DNA of 64,000 nt from Rhipicephalus microplus. Taxonomy: Eukaryota > Arthropoda > Arachnida > Ixodida > Ixodidae. The stretch spans positions 2,542,001 through 2,606,000 of the forward strand of contig NW_027464602.1 of NCBI RefSeq assembly GCF_043290135.1, written 5' to 3'. The position numbers were made by a program, and so were the translations under genes. The notes under the pieces are model-generated. The model worked only from the letters and a program-made list of their open reading frames with translations. It had not been told where the DNA came from and ran no database searches. Shown here piece by piece: positions 1-11,989 of the stretch (the first letter of the stretch is position 1; the number at the start of each line of letters is the position of its first letter).

Positions 1-18
1 CAACTGCGCCAAAGAGAC
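1..18 (-). pseudogene. Partial tRNA-Asn-like copy at the window edge
   Basis: Only the 5' acceptor strand and the start of the D arm of a unit are in the window; the rest lies upstream. The array therefore extends beyond the left edge. The same sequence recurs at 13525 onward, where the full unit can be seen. Confidence 0.8.
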
Positions 19-91
19 AGTCGTGCTCCACTCTCACCACCATCAGAACATATCTTCAAAGCTATCAGGGCAAAGAAAAAAGCAACACACC

Positions 92-164
92 ACTCCAGGG
101 AGGGCTCGAAACTCCAACCTTTCGGTTAACAGCCGATCGCGCTAGCCAATTGCGCCACGGAGAC
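92..164 (-). tRNA. tRNA-Asn(GTT)-like copy, gamma subfamily (first complete copy)
   Basis: This is the first whole body in the window. The anticodon loop is CTGTTAA (GTT). It represents the gamma class: the T arm is GGAGT-TTCGAGC-CCTCC. Four T-stem pairs are restored (the A-A mismatch of alpha units is A-T here), but the innermost G53-C61 pair is lost, which also damages the B box. The acceptor 3' strand is CTGGAGT. It is probably a pseudogene with weakened pol III promoter. Confidence 0.5.
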
Positions 165-239
165 AGTCCTGCTCTACTCTCACCACCATCAGAACTTTTC
201 TTCAGAGCTATCACCCCAAAGAAAAAAAAGCGCCGAACC

Positions 240-312
240 ACCACCGGTTGGGCTCGAACCTCCAACCTTTCGGTTAGCAGCCGATCGCGCTAGCCAATTG
301 CCCCACGGAGAC
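240..312 (-). tRNA. tRNA-like copy with anticodon GCT (Ser-type), beta subfamily
   Basis: The body is as in the Asn units, but the anticodon loop is CTGCTAA: the + strand has AGC at 276-278, giving anticodon GCT. The D arm has GTGGGGC in place of GTGGCGC, which breaks one D-stem pair, and the T stem is GGAGG/CCAAC with two mismatches. It has no tRNA-Ser long variable arm, so the change is drift within a tRNA-Asn-derived repeat and does not indicate a serine tRNA. The same variant recurs around 13764, 16545, 20845, 22905 and 24815 as part of a higher-order repeat. Confidence 0.5.
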
Positions 313-519
313 AGTCGTGCTCCACTCTCACCATCGTCAAAACATTTCTTCAGAGCTATCACCCCAAAAAAAAGCGCCGCACCACCACCGGTTGGGCTCG
401 AACCTCCGACCTTTTGGTTAACAGCCCATCGCGCTAGCCAATTGCGCCATGGAGACAGTCCTGCACCACTCTCACCACCATCAGAACATATCTTCAAAGC
501 TATCAGCCCAAAGAAAAAA

Positions 520-2867
520 AAGCGCCACACCACCACCGGGTGGGCTCGAACCTCCAACTTTTCAGGTAACAGCCGATCACGCTAGCCAATTGCGCCACGG
601 AGACAGTCCTCCTTCACTCTCACCTCCATCAGAACATATCTTCAAAGCTATCAGCACAAAGAAAAAAAAAGCGCCCCAGCATCACCGGGTGGGCTCGAAC
701 TTCCAACCTTTCGGTTAACAGCCGATCGCGCTAGCCAACTGCGCCAAGGAGACAGTCGTGCTCCACTCTCACCACCATCAGAACATATATTCAAAGCTAT
801 CAGCCCAAAGAAAAAAAAGAACCGCACCACCACCGGGTGGGCTCGAACCTCCAACTTTTCGGTTAACAGCCATACGTGCTAGCCAATTGCGCCACGGAGA
901 CAGTCCTGCTCCACTCTCGACCATCAGAACATATCTTCAAAGCTATCAGCACAAAGAAAAAAAGCGCCGCACCACCACCGGGTGGGCTCGAAACTCCAAC
1001 CTTTCGGTTAACAGCCGATCGCGCTAGCCAATTGCGCCATGGAGACAGTCCTGCTCCACTCTCACCACCATCAGAACATATCCTCAAAGCTATTACCACA
1101 AAAAAAGCAACACACCACTCCTGGGAGGGCTCGAAACTCCAACCTTTCGGTTAACAGCCGATCGCGCTAGCCCATTGCGCCACAGAGACAGCCTTGCTCC
1201 ACTCTCAACACCATCAGAACATATCTTCAAAGCTATTAGCGCAAAGAAAAAAAGCGCCGCGCCAACACCGGGTGGGCTCGAACCTCCAACCTTTCGGTTG
1301 ACAGCCGATCGCGCTAGCCAATTGCGCCACGGAGACAGTCCTGCTTCATTTTCACCACCATCAGAACATATCTTCAAAGCTAATAGTGCAAAGAAAAAAG
1401 CAACACACCACTCCCGGGAGGGCTCGAAACTCCAAACTTTCGGTTGACAGCCGATCGCGCTAGCCCAATGCGCCACGGGGACAGTCTTGCTCCACTCTCA
1501 CCACCATCAGAACATATCTTCAAAGCTATCAGCGCAAAAAAAAGCGCCGCACCACCACCGGGTGGGCTCGAACCTCCAAACTTTCGGTTAACAGCCGATC
1601 GCGCAAGCCAATTGCGCCACGGAGACAGTCCTGCTCCACTGTCACCACCATCAGAACATATCTTCAAAGCTATCAACCCAAAGAAAAAAAGCACCGCACC
1701 ACCACCGGGTGGGCTCGAACCTCCAACCTCTCGGTTAACAGTCAATCGCGCTAGCCAATTGCGCCACGGAGACAGTCCTGCTCCACTCTCACCACCCTCA
1801 TAACATATCTTCAAATCTATCAGCACAAAGAAAAAAAAGCGCCACACCATCACCGGGTGGGCTCGAACCTCCAACCTTTCGGTTAACAGCCGATCGCGCA
1901 AGCCAATTGCGCCACGGAGACAGTCCTGCTCCACTCTCACCACCATCAGAACATATCTTCAAAGCTATCAGCGCAAAGAAAAAAAAGCGCCGCACCACCA
2001 CCGGGTGGGCTCGAACCTCCAACCTTTTGGTTAACAGCCGATCGCGCTAGCCCATTGCGCCACGGAGACAGTCTTGCTCCCTTCTCACCACCATCAGAAC
2101 ATATCTTCAAAGCTATCAGCCCAAAGAAAAAAAGCGCCGCCCCACCACCGGGTGGGCTCGAACCTCCAACCTTTCGGTTAACAGCCGATCGCACTAGCCA
2201 ATTGCGCCACGGAGACAGTCGTGCTCCACTCTTACCACCATCAGAACATATCTTCAAAGCTATCAGCGCAAAGAAAAAAGCAACACACCACTCCCGGGAG
2301 GGCTCGAACCTCCAACTTTTGGGTTAACAGCCGATCGCGCTGGCCAATTGCGCCACGGAGGCAGTCCTGCTGCACTCTCACCACCATTAGAACATACCTT
2401 TCAAGCTATCAGCCGAAAGAATAAAAAGCGCCAACACCACCGGGTGGGCTCGAACCTCCAACCTTTTGGTTAACGGCCGATCGCGCTAGCCAATTGCGCC
2501 ACGGAGACAATCGTGCTCCACGCTCACCACCATCAGAACATATCTTCAAAGCTATCAGCGCAAAGAAAAAAGCAACACACACCAACCCGGGAAGGCTCGA
2601 ACCTCCAACTTTTTGGTTAACAGCCGATCGCGCTAACCAATGGCGCCACGGGGACAGTCCTGCTCCACTCTCACCACCGTCAGAACATTTCTTCAGAGCT
2701 ATCAGCCCAAAGAAAAAAAATTCGCCGCACCACCACCGGGTGGGCTCGAACCTCCACCCTTTCGATTAACAGCCGATCGCGCTAGCCCACTGCGCCACAG
2801 AGACAGTCGTGCTCCACTCTAACCACCGTCAGACCATTTCTTCAGAGCTATCGCCCCAAAGAAAAAA
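520..2867. repeat. Higher-order repeat block A, copy 1 (about 2.35 kb, 16 units)
   Basis: The same order of unit variants repeats directly downstream in copy 2. The offset is 2348-2349 bp up to about position 1946 and 2497 bp after that, so copy 2 has gained one unit. Boundaries are approximate, taken from where the match starts and ends. Confidence 0.8.
1264..1336 (-). tRNA. tRNA-like copy with anticodon GTC (Asp-type)
   Basis: The anticodon loop is CTGTCAA, because the + strand has GAC at 1300-1302, so the anticodon reads GTC. The rest of the body is the array's Asn-like sequence. Adjacent unit 1444 carries the same change, and duplicated blocks near 3650 and 3795 repeat it. It is most likely a drifted repeat unit. 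Confidence 0.5.
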
Positions 2868-5360
2868 AAGCGCCACACCACCACCGGGTGGGCTCGAACC
2901 TCCAACTTTTCAGGTAACAGCCGATCACGCTAGCCAATTGCGCCACGGAGACAGTCCTCCTTCACTCTCACCTCCATCAGAACATATCTTCAAAGCTATC
3001 AGCACAAAGAAAAAAAAAGCGCCCCAGCATCACCGGGTGGGCTCGAACTTCCAACCTTTCGGTTAACAGCCGATCGCGCTAGCCAACTGCGCCAAGGAGA
3101 CAGTCGTGCTCCACTCTCACCACCATCAGAACATATATTCAAAGCTATCAGCCCAAAGAAAAAAAAGAACCGCACCACCACCGGGTGGGCTCGAACCTCC
3201 AACTTTTCGGTTAACAGCCATACGTGCTAGCCAATTGCGCCACGGAGACAGTCCTGCTCCACTCTCGACCATCAGAACATATCTTCAAAGCTATCAGCAC
3301 AAAGAAAAAAAAGCGCCGCACCACCACCGGGTGGGCTCGAAACTCCAACCTTTCGGTTAACAGCCGATCGCGCTAGCCAATTGCGCCATGGAGACAGTCC
3401 TGCTCCACTCTCACCACCATCAGAACATATCCTCAAAGCTATTACCACAAAAAAAGCAACACACCACTCCTGGGAGGGCTCGAAACTCCAACCTTTCGGT
3501 TAACAGCCGATCGCGCTAGCCCATTGCGCCACAGAGACAGCCTTGCTCCACTCTCAACACCATCAGAACATATCTTCAAAGCTATTAGCGCAAAGAAAAA
3601 AAGCGCCGCGCCAACACCGGGTGGGCTCGAACCTCCAACCTTTCGGTTGACAGCCGATCGCGCTAGCCAATTGCGCCACGGAGACAGTCCTGCTTCATTT
3701 TCACCACCATCAGAACATATCTTCAAAGCTAATAGTGCAAAGAAAAAAGCAACACACCACTCCCGGGAGGGCTCGAAACTCCAAACTTTCGGTTGACAGC
3801 CGATCGCGCTAGCCCAATGCGCCACGGGGACAGTCTTGCTCCACTCTCACCACCATCAGAACATATCTTCAAAGCTATCAGCGCAAAAAAAAGCGCCGCA
3901 CCACCACCGGGTGGGCTCGAACCTCCAAACTTTCGGTTAACAGCCGATCGCGCAAGCCAATTGCGCCACGGAGACAGTCCTGCTCCACTGTCACCACCAT
4001 CAGAACATATCTTCAAAGCTATCAACCCAAAGAAAAAAAGCACCGCACCACCACCGGGTGGGCTCGAACCTCCAACCTCTCGGTTAACAGTCAATCGCGC
4101 TAGCCAATTGCGCCACGGAGACAGTCCTGCTCCACTCTCACCACCCTCATAACATATCTTCAAATCTATCAGCACAAAGAAAAAAAAGCGCCACACCATC
4201 ACCGGGTGGGCTCGAACCTCCAACCTTTCGGTTAACAGCCGATCGCGCAAGCCAATTGCGCCACGGAGACAGTCCTGCTCCACTCTCACCACCGTCAAAA
4301 CATTTATTCAGAGCTATCACCCCAAAGAAAAAAAAGCGCCGCACCACCACCGGGAGGGCTCGAAACTCCAACCTTTCGGTTAACAGCCGATCGCGCTAGT
4401 CCATTGCGCCACGGACACAGTCTTGCTCCACTCTCACCACCATCAGAACATATCTTCAAAGCTATCAGCGCAAAGAAAAAAAAGCGCCGCACCACCACCG
4501 GGTGGGCTCGAACCTCCAACCTTTTGGTTAACAGCCGATCGCGCTAGCCCATTGCGCCACGGAGACAGTCTTGCTCCCTTCTCACCACCATCAGAACATA
4601 TCTTCAAAGCTATCAGCCCAAAGAAAAAAAGCGCCGCCCCACCACCGGGTGGGCTCGAACCTCCAACCTTTCGGTTAACAGCCGATCGCACTAGCCAATT
4701 GCGCCACGGAGACAGTCGTGCTCCACTCTTACCACCATCAGAACATATCTTCAAAGCTATCAGCGCAAAGAAAAAAGCAACACACCACTCCCGGGAGGGC
4801 TCGAACCTCCAACTTTTGGGTTAACAGCCGATCGCGCTGGCCAATTGCGCCACGGAGGCAGTCCTGCTGCACTCTCACCACCATTAGAACATACCTTTCA
4901 AGCTATCAGCCGAAAGAATAAAAAGCGCCAACACCACCGGGTGGGCTCGAACCTCCAACCTTTTGGTTAACGGCCGATCGCGCTAGCCAATTGCGCCACG
5001 GAGACAATCGTGCTCCACGCTCACCACCATCAGAACATATCTTCAAAGCTATCAGCGCAAAGAAAAAAGCAACACACACCAACCCGGGAAGGCTCGAACC
5101 TCCAACTTTTTGGTTAACAGCCGATCGCGCTAACCAATGGCGCCACGGGGACAGTCCTGCTCCACTCTCACCACCGTCAGAACATTTCTTCAGAGCTATC
5201 AGCCCAAAGAAAAAAAATTCGCCGCACCACCACCGGGTGGGCTCGAACCTCCACCCTTTCGATTAACAGCCGATCGCGCTAGCCCACTGCGCCACAGAGA
5301 CAGTCGTGCTCCACTCTAACCACCGTCAGACCATTTCTTCAGAGCTATCGCCCCAAAGAA
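2868..5360. repeat. Higher-order repeat block A, copy 2 (about 2.5 kb, 17 units)
   Basis: Nearly identical to 520-2867 except for one extra unit at about 4296-4443. That extra unit carries the spacer variant TCAAAACATTTATTCAGAG and has counterparts near 5912 and 7680. Confidence 0.8.
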
Positions 5361-6904
5361 AAAAAAAGCACCGCACCACCACCGGGTGGGCTCGAACCTC
5401 CAACCTTTCGGTTAACAGCCGATCGCACTAGCCAATTGCGCCACGGAGACAGTCCCGCTCAACTCTCACCGCCGTCAGAACATTTCTTCAGAGCTATCAG
5501 CCCAAAAAAAAAGCGCCACACCACCACCGGGTGGGCTCGAAACTCCAACCTTTCGGTTAACAGCCGATCGCGCTAGCCAATCGCGCCACGGAGACAGTTC
5601 TGCTCCACTCTCACTACCACCAGAACATATCTTCAAAGCTATCAGTGCAAAGAAAAAAGCAACACACCACTCCCGGGAGGGCTCGAAACTCCAACCTTTC
5701 GGTTAACAGCCCATCGCGCTAGCCCTATGCGCCACGGGGACAGTCTTGCTCCACACTCACCACTATCAGAACATATCTTCAAAGCTATCAGCGCAAAGAA
5801 AAAAAAGCGCCGCACCACCACCGGGTGGGCTCGAACCTCCAGCCTTTCGGTTAATAGCCGATCGCGCAAGCCAATTGCGCCACGGAGACAGTCCTGCTCC
5901 ACTCTCACCACCGTCAAAACATTTATTCAGAGCTATCACCCCAAAGAAAAAAAAAAGCGCCGCACCCACACCGGGAGGGCTCGAAACTCCAACCTTTCGG
6001 TTAACAGCTGATCGCACTCGCCAATTGCGCCACGGAGGCAGTCGTGCTCCACTTTCACCACCATCAGAACATATCTTCAAAGCTATTAGTGCAAAGAAAA
6101 AAGCAACACACCATTCCCGGGAGGGCTCGAAACTCCAACCCTTCGGTTTACAGCCGATCGCGCTAGCCCATTGCGCCTCAAGGACAGTCTTGCTCCACTC
6201 TCACCACCATCAGAACATATCTTCAAAGCTATCAGCACAAAGAAAAAAAAAGCGCCGCACCACCACCGGGTGGGCTCGAACCTCCAACCTTTCAGTTAAC
6301 AGCCGATTGCGCAAGCCAATTGCGCCACGGAGACAGTCCTTCTCCACTCTCACCACCATCAGAACATATCTTCAAAGCTATCAGCCCAAAGAAAAAAAGC
6401 ACCGCACCACCACCGGGTGGGCTCGAACTTCCAACTTTTCGGTTAACAGCCAATCGCGCCAGCCAATTGCGCCACGAAAACAGTCCTGCTTCACTCTCAC
6501 CACCATCAGAACATATCTTCAAAGCTATCAGCACAAAGAAAAAAAGCGCCGCACCATCATCGGGTGGGCTCGAACCTCCAACCTTTCGGTTAACAGCCGA
6601 TCGCGCATGCCAATTGCGCCACGGAGACAGTCCTGCTCCACACTCACCACCGTCAAAACATTTATTCAGAGCTATCACCCCAAAGAAAAAAAAGCGCCGC
6701 ACCACCACCGGGTGGGCTCGAACCTCCAACCTTTCAGTTAACAGCCGATTGCGCTAGCGAATCGCGCCACGGAGACAGTCCTGCTCCCCTCTCACCACCA
6801 TCAGAACATATCTTCAAAGTTATCAGCCCAAAGAAAAAAAGCGCCGCACCACCACCGGGTGGGCTCGAAACTCCAACCTTTCGGTTAACAGCCGATCGCG
6901 CTAG

Positions 6905-8690
6905 CCAATTGCGCCATGGAGACAGTCCTGCTCCACTCTCACCACCATCAGAACATATCCTCAAAGCTATTACCACAAAAAAAAGCAAAACACCACTCCT
7001 GGGAGGGCTCGAAACTCCAACCTTTCGGTTAACAGCCGATCGCGCTAGCCCATTGCGCCACAGAGACAGCCTTGCTCCACTCTCAACACCATCAGAACAT
7101 ATCTTCAAAGCTATTAGCGCAAAGAAAAAAAGCGCCGCGCCAACACCGGGTGGGCTCGAACCTCCAACCTTCCGGTTGATAGCCGATCGCGCTAGCCAAT
7201 TGCGCCACGGAGACAGTCCTGCTTCATTTTCACCACCATCAGAACATATCTTCAAAGCTAATAGTGCAAAGAAAAAAGCAACACACCACTCCCGGGAGGG
7301 CTCGAAACTCCAAACTTTCGGTTGACAGCCGATCGCGCTAGCCCAACGCGCCACGGGGACAGTCTTGCTCCACTGTCACCACCATTAGAACATATCTTCA
7401 AAGCTATCAGCCCAAAAAAAAAAGCACCGCACCACCACCGGGTGGGCTCGAACCTCCAACCTCTCGGTTAACAGTCAATCGCGCTAGCCAATTGCGCCAC
7501 GGAGACGGTCCTGCTCCACTCTCACCACCCTCATAACATATCTTCAAATCTATCAGCACAAAGAAAAAAAAGCGCCACACCATCACCGGGTGGGCTCGAA
7601 CCTCCAACCTTTCGGTTAACAGCCGATCGCGCAAGCCAATTGCGCCACGGAGACAGTCCTGCTCCACTCTCACCACCGTCAAAACATTTATTCAGAGCTA
7701 TCACCCCAAAGAAAAAAAAGCGCCGCACCACCACCGGGAGGGCTCGAAACTCCAACCTTTCGGTTAACAGCCGATCGCGCTAGTCCATTGCGCCACGGAC
7801 ACAGTCTTGCTCCACTCTCACCACCATCAGAACATATCTTCAAAGCTATCAGCGCAAAGAAAAAAAAGCGCCGCACCACCACCGGGTGGGCTCGAACCTC
7901 CAACCTTTTGGTTAACAGCCGATCGCGCTAGCCCATTGCGCCACGGAGACAGTCTTGCTCCCTTCTCACCACCATCAGAACATATCTTCAAAGCTATCAG
8001 CCCAAAGAAAAAAAGCGCCGCACCACCACCGGGTGGGCTCGAACCTCCAACCTTTCGGTTAACAGCCGATCGCACTAGCCAATTGCGCCACGGAGACAGT
8101 CGTGCTCCACTCTTACCACCATCAGAACATATCTTCAAAGCTATCAGCGCAAAGAAAAAAGCAACACACCACTCCCGGGAGGGCTCGAACCTCCAACTTT
8201 TGGGTTAATAGCCGATCGCGCTGGCCAATTGCGCCACGGAGGCAGTCCTGCTGCACTCTCACCACCATTAGAACATACCTTTCAAGCTATCAGCCCAAAG
8301 AATAAAAAGCGCCGACACCACCGGGTGGGCTCGAACCTCCAACCTTTTGGTTAACGGCCGATCGCGCTAGCCAATTGCGCCACGGAGACAATCGTGCTCC
8401 ACGCTCACCACCATCAGAACATATCTTCAAAGCTATCAGCGCAAAGAAAAAAGCAACACACACCCACCCGGGAAGGCTCGAACCTCCAACTTTTTGGTTA
8501 ACAGCCGATCGCGCTAACCAATGGCGCCACGGGGACAGTCCTGCTCCACTCTCACCACCGTCAGAACATTTCTTCAGAGCTATCAGCCCAAAGAAAAAAA
8601 AGCGCCGCACCACCACCGGGTGGGCTCGAACCTCCAACCTTTCGGTTAACAGCCGATCGCGTTAGCCCACTGCGCCACAGAGACAGTCGT
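6905..8690. repeat. Higher-order repeat block A, partial third copy
   Basis: Positions from about 7531 to 8535 match 4147-5150 at an offset of 3384 bp. Positions 6905-7354 match 3380-3825 at about 3529 bp. The change of offset equals one lost unit. A few single-base differences separate the copies. Confidence 0.75.
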
Positions 8691-9179
8691 GCTCCACTCT
8701 AACCACCGTCAGACCATTTCTTCAGAGCTATTACCACAAAGAAAAAAAAAGCGCCGCAACACCACCGGGTGGGATCGAACCTCCAACCTTTCGGTTAACA
8801 GCCGATCGCGCTAGCCAATTGCGCCACGAAGACAGTCCTGCTGCACCCTCACCACCATCAGAACATATCTTCAAAGCTATTACCGCAAAGAAAAAAGCAA
8901 CACACCACTCCCGGGAGGGCTCGAAATTCCAACCTTTCGGTTAACAGCCGATCGCGCTAGCCCATTGCGCCACGGACACAGTCTTGCTCCACTCTCACCA
9001 CCATCAGAACATATCTTCAAACTATCAGGGCAAAAAAAAGCGCCGCACCACCACTGGGTGGGCTCGAAATTCCAACCTTTTGGTTAACAGCCGATCGCGC
9101 TTGCCCATTGCGCCACGGGGACAGTCTTGCTCCACTCTCACCACCATCAGAACATATTTTCAAAGCTATCAGCGCAAAG

Positions 9180-9188
9180 AAAAAAAAA
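9180..9188 (-). terminator. Pol III T-run terminator of the reference unit
   Basis: Nine consecutive A on the + strand, so T9 on the transcribed strand, lie 10 nt after the 3' end of the tRNA-like body. Runs of at least four T terminate pol III. Nearly every unit has such a run of 5-11 T at the same place, so each would be an independent short transcription unit. Confidence 0.7.
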
Positions 9189-9208
9189 CCGCCGCACCAC
9201 CACCGGGT

Positions 9209-9219
9209 GGGCTCGAACC
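9209..9219 (-). promoter_or_regulatory. Pol III internal B box of the reference unit
   Basis: The minus strand reads GGTTCGAGCCC, which fits the B-box consensus GGTTCGANNCC, the TFIIIC contact in the T arm. Alpha and beta units keep it. Gamma units read GTTTCGAGCCC, changing the invariant G53 to T, so they are expected to bind TFIIIC less well. Confidence 0.75.
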
Positions 9220-9252
9220 TCCAACCTTTCGGTTAACAGCCGATCGCGCTAG

Positions 9253-9264
9253 CCAATTGCGCCA
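9253..9264 (-). promoter_or_regulatory. Pol III internal A box of the reference unit
   Basis: The minus strand reads TGGCGCAATTGG, matching the tRNA A-box consensus (TRGYNNARNNG). It covers the start of the D arm. The same 12 bases recur in most units; beta units often carry TGGGGCAATTGG instead. Confidence 0.75.
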
Positions 9265-10524
9265 CGGAGACAGTCTTGCTCCGCTCTCAACACCATCAGA
9301 ACATATCTTCAAAGCTACAAGCGCAAAGAAAAAAAAGCGCCGCACCACCACCGGGTGGGCTCGAACATCCAACCTTTCGGTTAACAGCCTATCGCGCTAG
9401 CCAATTGCGCCACGGGGACAGTCTTGCTCCACTCTCACCATCATCAGAACATATCTTCAAAGCTATCAGCGCAAAGAAAAAAAAGCGCCGCACCACCACC
9501 GGGTGGGCTCGAACCTCCAACCTTTCGGTTAACAGCCGATCGCGCTAGCCAATTGCGCCAGGGAGACAGTCCTGCTCCACTCTCACCACCATCAGAACAT
9601 ATCTTCAAAGCTATCAGCCCAAACAAAAAAAAGCACCGCACCACCACCGGGTGGGCTCGAACCTCCAACCATCCGTTTAACAGCCAATCGCGCTAGCCAA
9701 TTGCGCCACGGAGACAGTCCTGCTCCACTCTCACCACCATCAGAACATATCTTCAAAGCTATCAGCACAAAGAAAAAAAAGCGCCGCACCACCACCGGGT
9801 GGGCTCTAAACTCCAACCTTTCGGTTAACAGCCGATAGCGCTAGCCAATTGCGCCATGGAGACAGTCCTGCTCCACTCTCACCACCATCAGAACATATCT
9901 TCAAAGCTATTACCACAAAGAAAAAAGCAACACACCACTCCTGGGAGGGCTCGAACCTCCAACCTTTTGGTTAACAGCCGATCGCGCAAGCCAATTGCGC
10001 CACGGAGACAGTCCTGCTCCACTCTTACCACCATCAGAACATATCTTCAAAGCTATCAGCCCAAAGAAAAAAAAACACCGCACCACCACCGGGTGGGCTC
10101 GAACCTCCAACCTTTCGGTTAACAGCCAATCGCGCTAGCCAATTGCGCCACGGAGACAGTCCTGCTCCACTCTCACCACCATCATAACATATCTTCAAAG
10201 CTATCAGCACAAAGAAAAAAAAGCGCCGCACCACCACCGGGTGGGCTCGAAACTCCAACCTTTCGGTTAACAGCCGATCGCGCTAGCCAATTGCGCCATG
10301 GAGACAGTCCTGCTCCACTCTCACCACCATCAGAACATAATTCAAAGCTATTACCACAAAGAAAAAAGCAACACACCACTCCTGGGAGGGCTCGACACTC
10401 CAACGTTTCGGTTAACAGCCGATCGCGCTAGCCCATTGCGCCACGGAGATAGTCTTGCTCCACTCTCAACACCATCAGAACATATCTTCAAAGCTATTAG
10501 CGCAAAGAAAAAAAGCGCCGCACC

Positions 10525-10597
10525 ACCACCGGGTGGGCTCGAACCTCCAACCTTTCGGTTAAAAGCCGATCGCGCTAGCCAATCGCGCCACGGAGAC
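10525..10597 (-). tRNA. tRNA-like copy with anticodon TTT (Lys-type)
   Basis: The + strand has AAA at 10561-10563 where other copies have AAC, so the loop reads CTTTTAA and the anticodon is TTT. The A and B boxes are intact. A second copy with the same change lies at 19404-19406. Probably a drifted pseudogene. Confidence 0.45.
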
Positions 10598-11989
10598 AGT
10601 CCTGCTCCACTTTCACCACCATCAGAACATATCTTCAAAGCTATTAGTGCAAAGAAAAAAGCAGCACACCGTTCCCGGGAGGGCTCAAAACTCCAACCCT
10701 TCGGTTTACAGCCGATCGCGCTAGCCCATTGCGCCACGAGGACAGTCTTGCTCCACTCTCACCACCATCAGAACATATCTTCAAAGCTATCAGGGCAAAG
10801 AAAAAAGCAACACACCACTCCAGGGTGGGCTCGAACCTCCAACCTTTCGGTTAACAGCCGATCACGCTAGCCAATTGCGCCACGGAGACAGTCCTGCTCC
10901 ACTCTCACCACCGTCAGAACATTTCTTCAGAGCTATCAGCCCAAAGAAAAAAAAGCGCTGCACCACCACCGGTTGGGCTCGAACCTCCAACCTTTCGGTT
11001 AGCAGCCGATCGCGCTAGCCAATTGCCCCACAGAGACAGTCGTGCTCCACTCTCACCATCGTCAAAACATCTCTTCAGAGCTATCACCCCAAAGAAAAAA
11101 AAGCGCCGCACCACCACCGGTTGGGCTCGAACCTCCAACCTTTCGGTTAACAGCCGATTGCACTAGCCAATTGCGCCACGAAGACTGTCCTGCTCCGCTC
11201 TCACCACCATCAGAACATATCTTCAAAGCTAATACCGCAAAGAAAAAAGCAACACACCACTCCTGGGAGGGCTCGAGACTCCAACCTTTCGGTTAACAGC
11301 CGATCGCGCTAGCCCATTGTGCCACGGAGGCAGTCTTTCTCCACTCTCACCATCATCAGAACATATCTTCAAAGCTATCAGCACAAAGAAAAAAAAGCGC
11401 TGCACCACCACCGTGTGGGCTCGAACCTCCAACCTTTCGGTTAACAGCCAATCGCGCTAGCCCATTGCGCCACGAAGACAGTCTTGCTCCACTCTCACCA
11501 CCATCAGAACATATCTTCAAAGCTATCAGCGCAAAGGAAAAAGCAACACACCACTCCCGGGAGGGCTCGAAACTCCAACCTTTCGGTCAACAGCCGATCG
11601 CGCTAGCCCATTGCGCCACGGAGACAGTCTTGCTCCCTTCTCACCACCATCAGAACATAACTTCAAAGCTATCAGCCCAAAAAAAAGCACCGCACCACCA
11701 CCGGGTGGGCTCGAACCTCCAACCTTTCGGTTAACAGCCGATCGCGCTAGCCAATTGCGCCACGGAGACAGTCGTGCTCCACTCTCACCACCATCAGAAC
11801 TTATCTTCAAAGCTATCAGCGCAAAGAAAAAAGCAAAACACCACTCCCGGGAGGGCTCGAACCTCCAACTTTTCGGTTAACAGCCGATCGCGCTGGCCAA
11901 TTGCGCCACGGAAAAAGTCCTGCTCAACTCTCACCACAATTAGAACATATCTTCAAAGCTATCAGCCCAAAGAAAAAAAAAAGCGCCGC

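Larger units (their letters stand above)
1..580. repeat. Block matching 13525-14104
   Basis: The first 580 bp repeat at an offset of 13524 bp with almost no change. The match ends inside a unit, where one copy continues with TTTTCAGGTAACAG and the other with TTCTCGGTTAACAG. Confidence 0.8.
9199..9271 (-). tRNA. tRNA-Asn(GTT)-like copy, consensus alpha unit
   Basis: I use this copy as the reference for the array. Read on the minus strand it fits a cloverleaf of 73 nt: acceptor GTCTCCG, D stem GCGC/GCGC, anticodon loop CTGTTAA (anticodon GTT, Asn), variable loop AGGTT, and T loop TTCGAGC. It differs from what a working tRNA-Asn should show. The base of the anticodon stem is A27 against A43, the centre of the T stem is A against A (GGAGG/CCACC), and the acceptor 3' strand CGGTGGT gives one mismatch and two G-T wobbles. 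The A and B boxes match consensus and a T9 run follows. It is probably a tRNA-derived repeat unit; whether it is charged or even transcribed cannot be seen from sequence. Confidence 0.6.

Noticed and set aside
240..312. A true tRNA-Ser(GCT) gene
   Set aside because: It lacks the long variable arm of tRNA-Ser, and the body is the array's Asn-type sequence.
5746..6741. A 331-codon open frame on the + strand, and many shorter ones, as possible repeat proteins
   Set aside because: The frame simply runs across seven array units antisense to tRNA-like bodies. Its sequence is the translated repeat, units of other lengths break it, and both strands carry similar frames.
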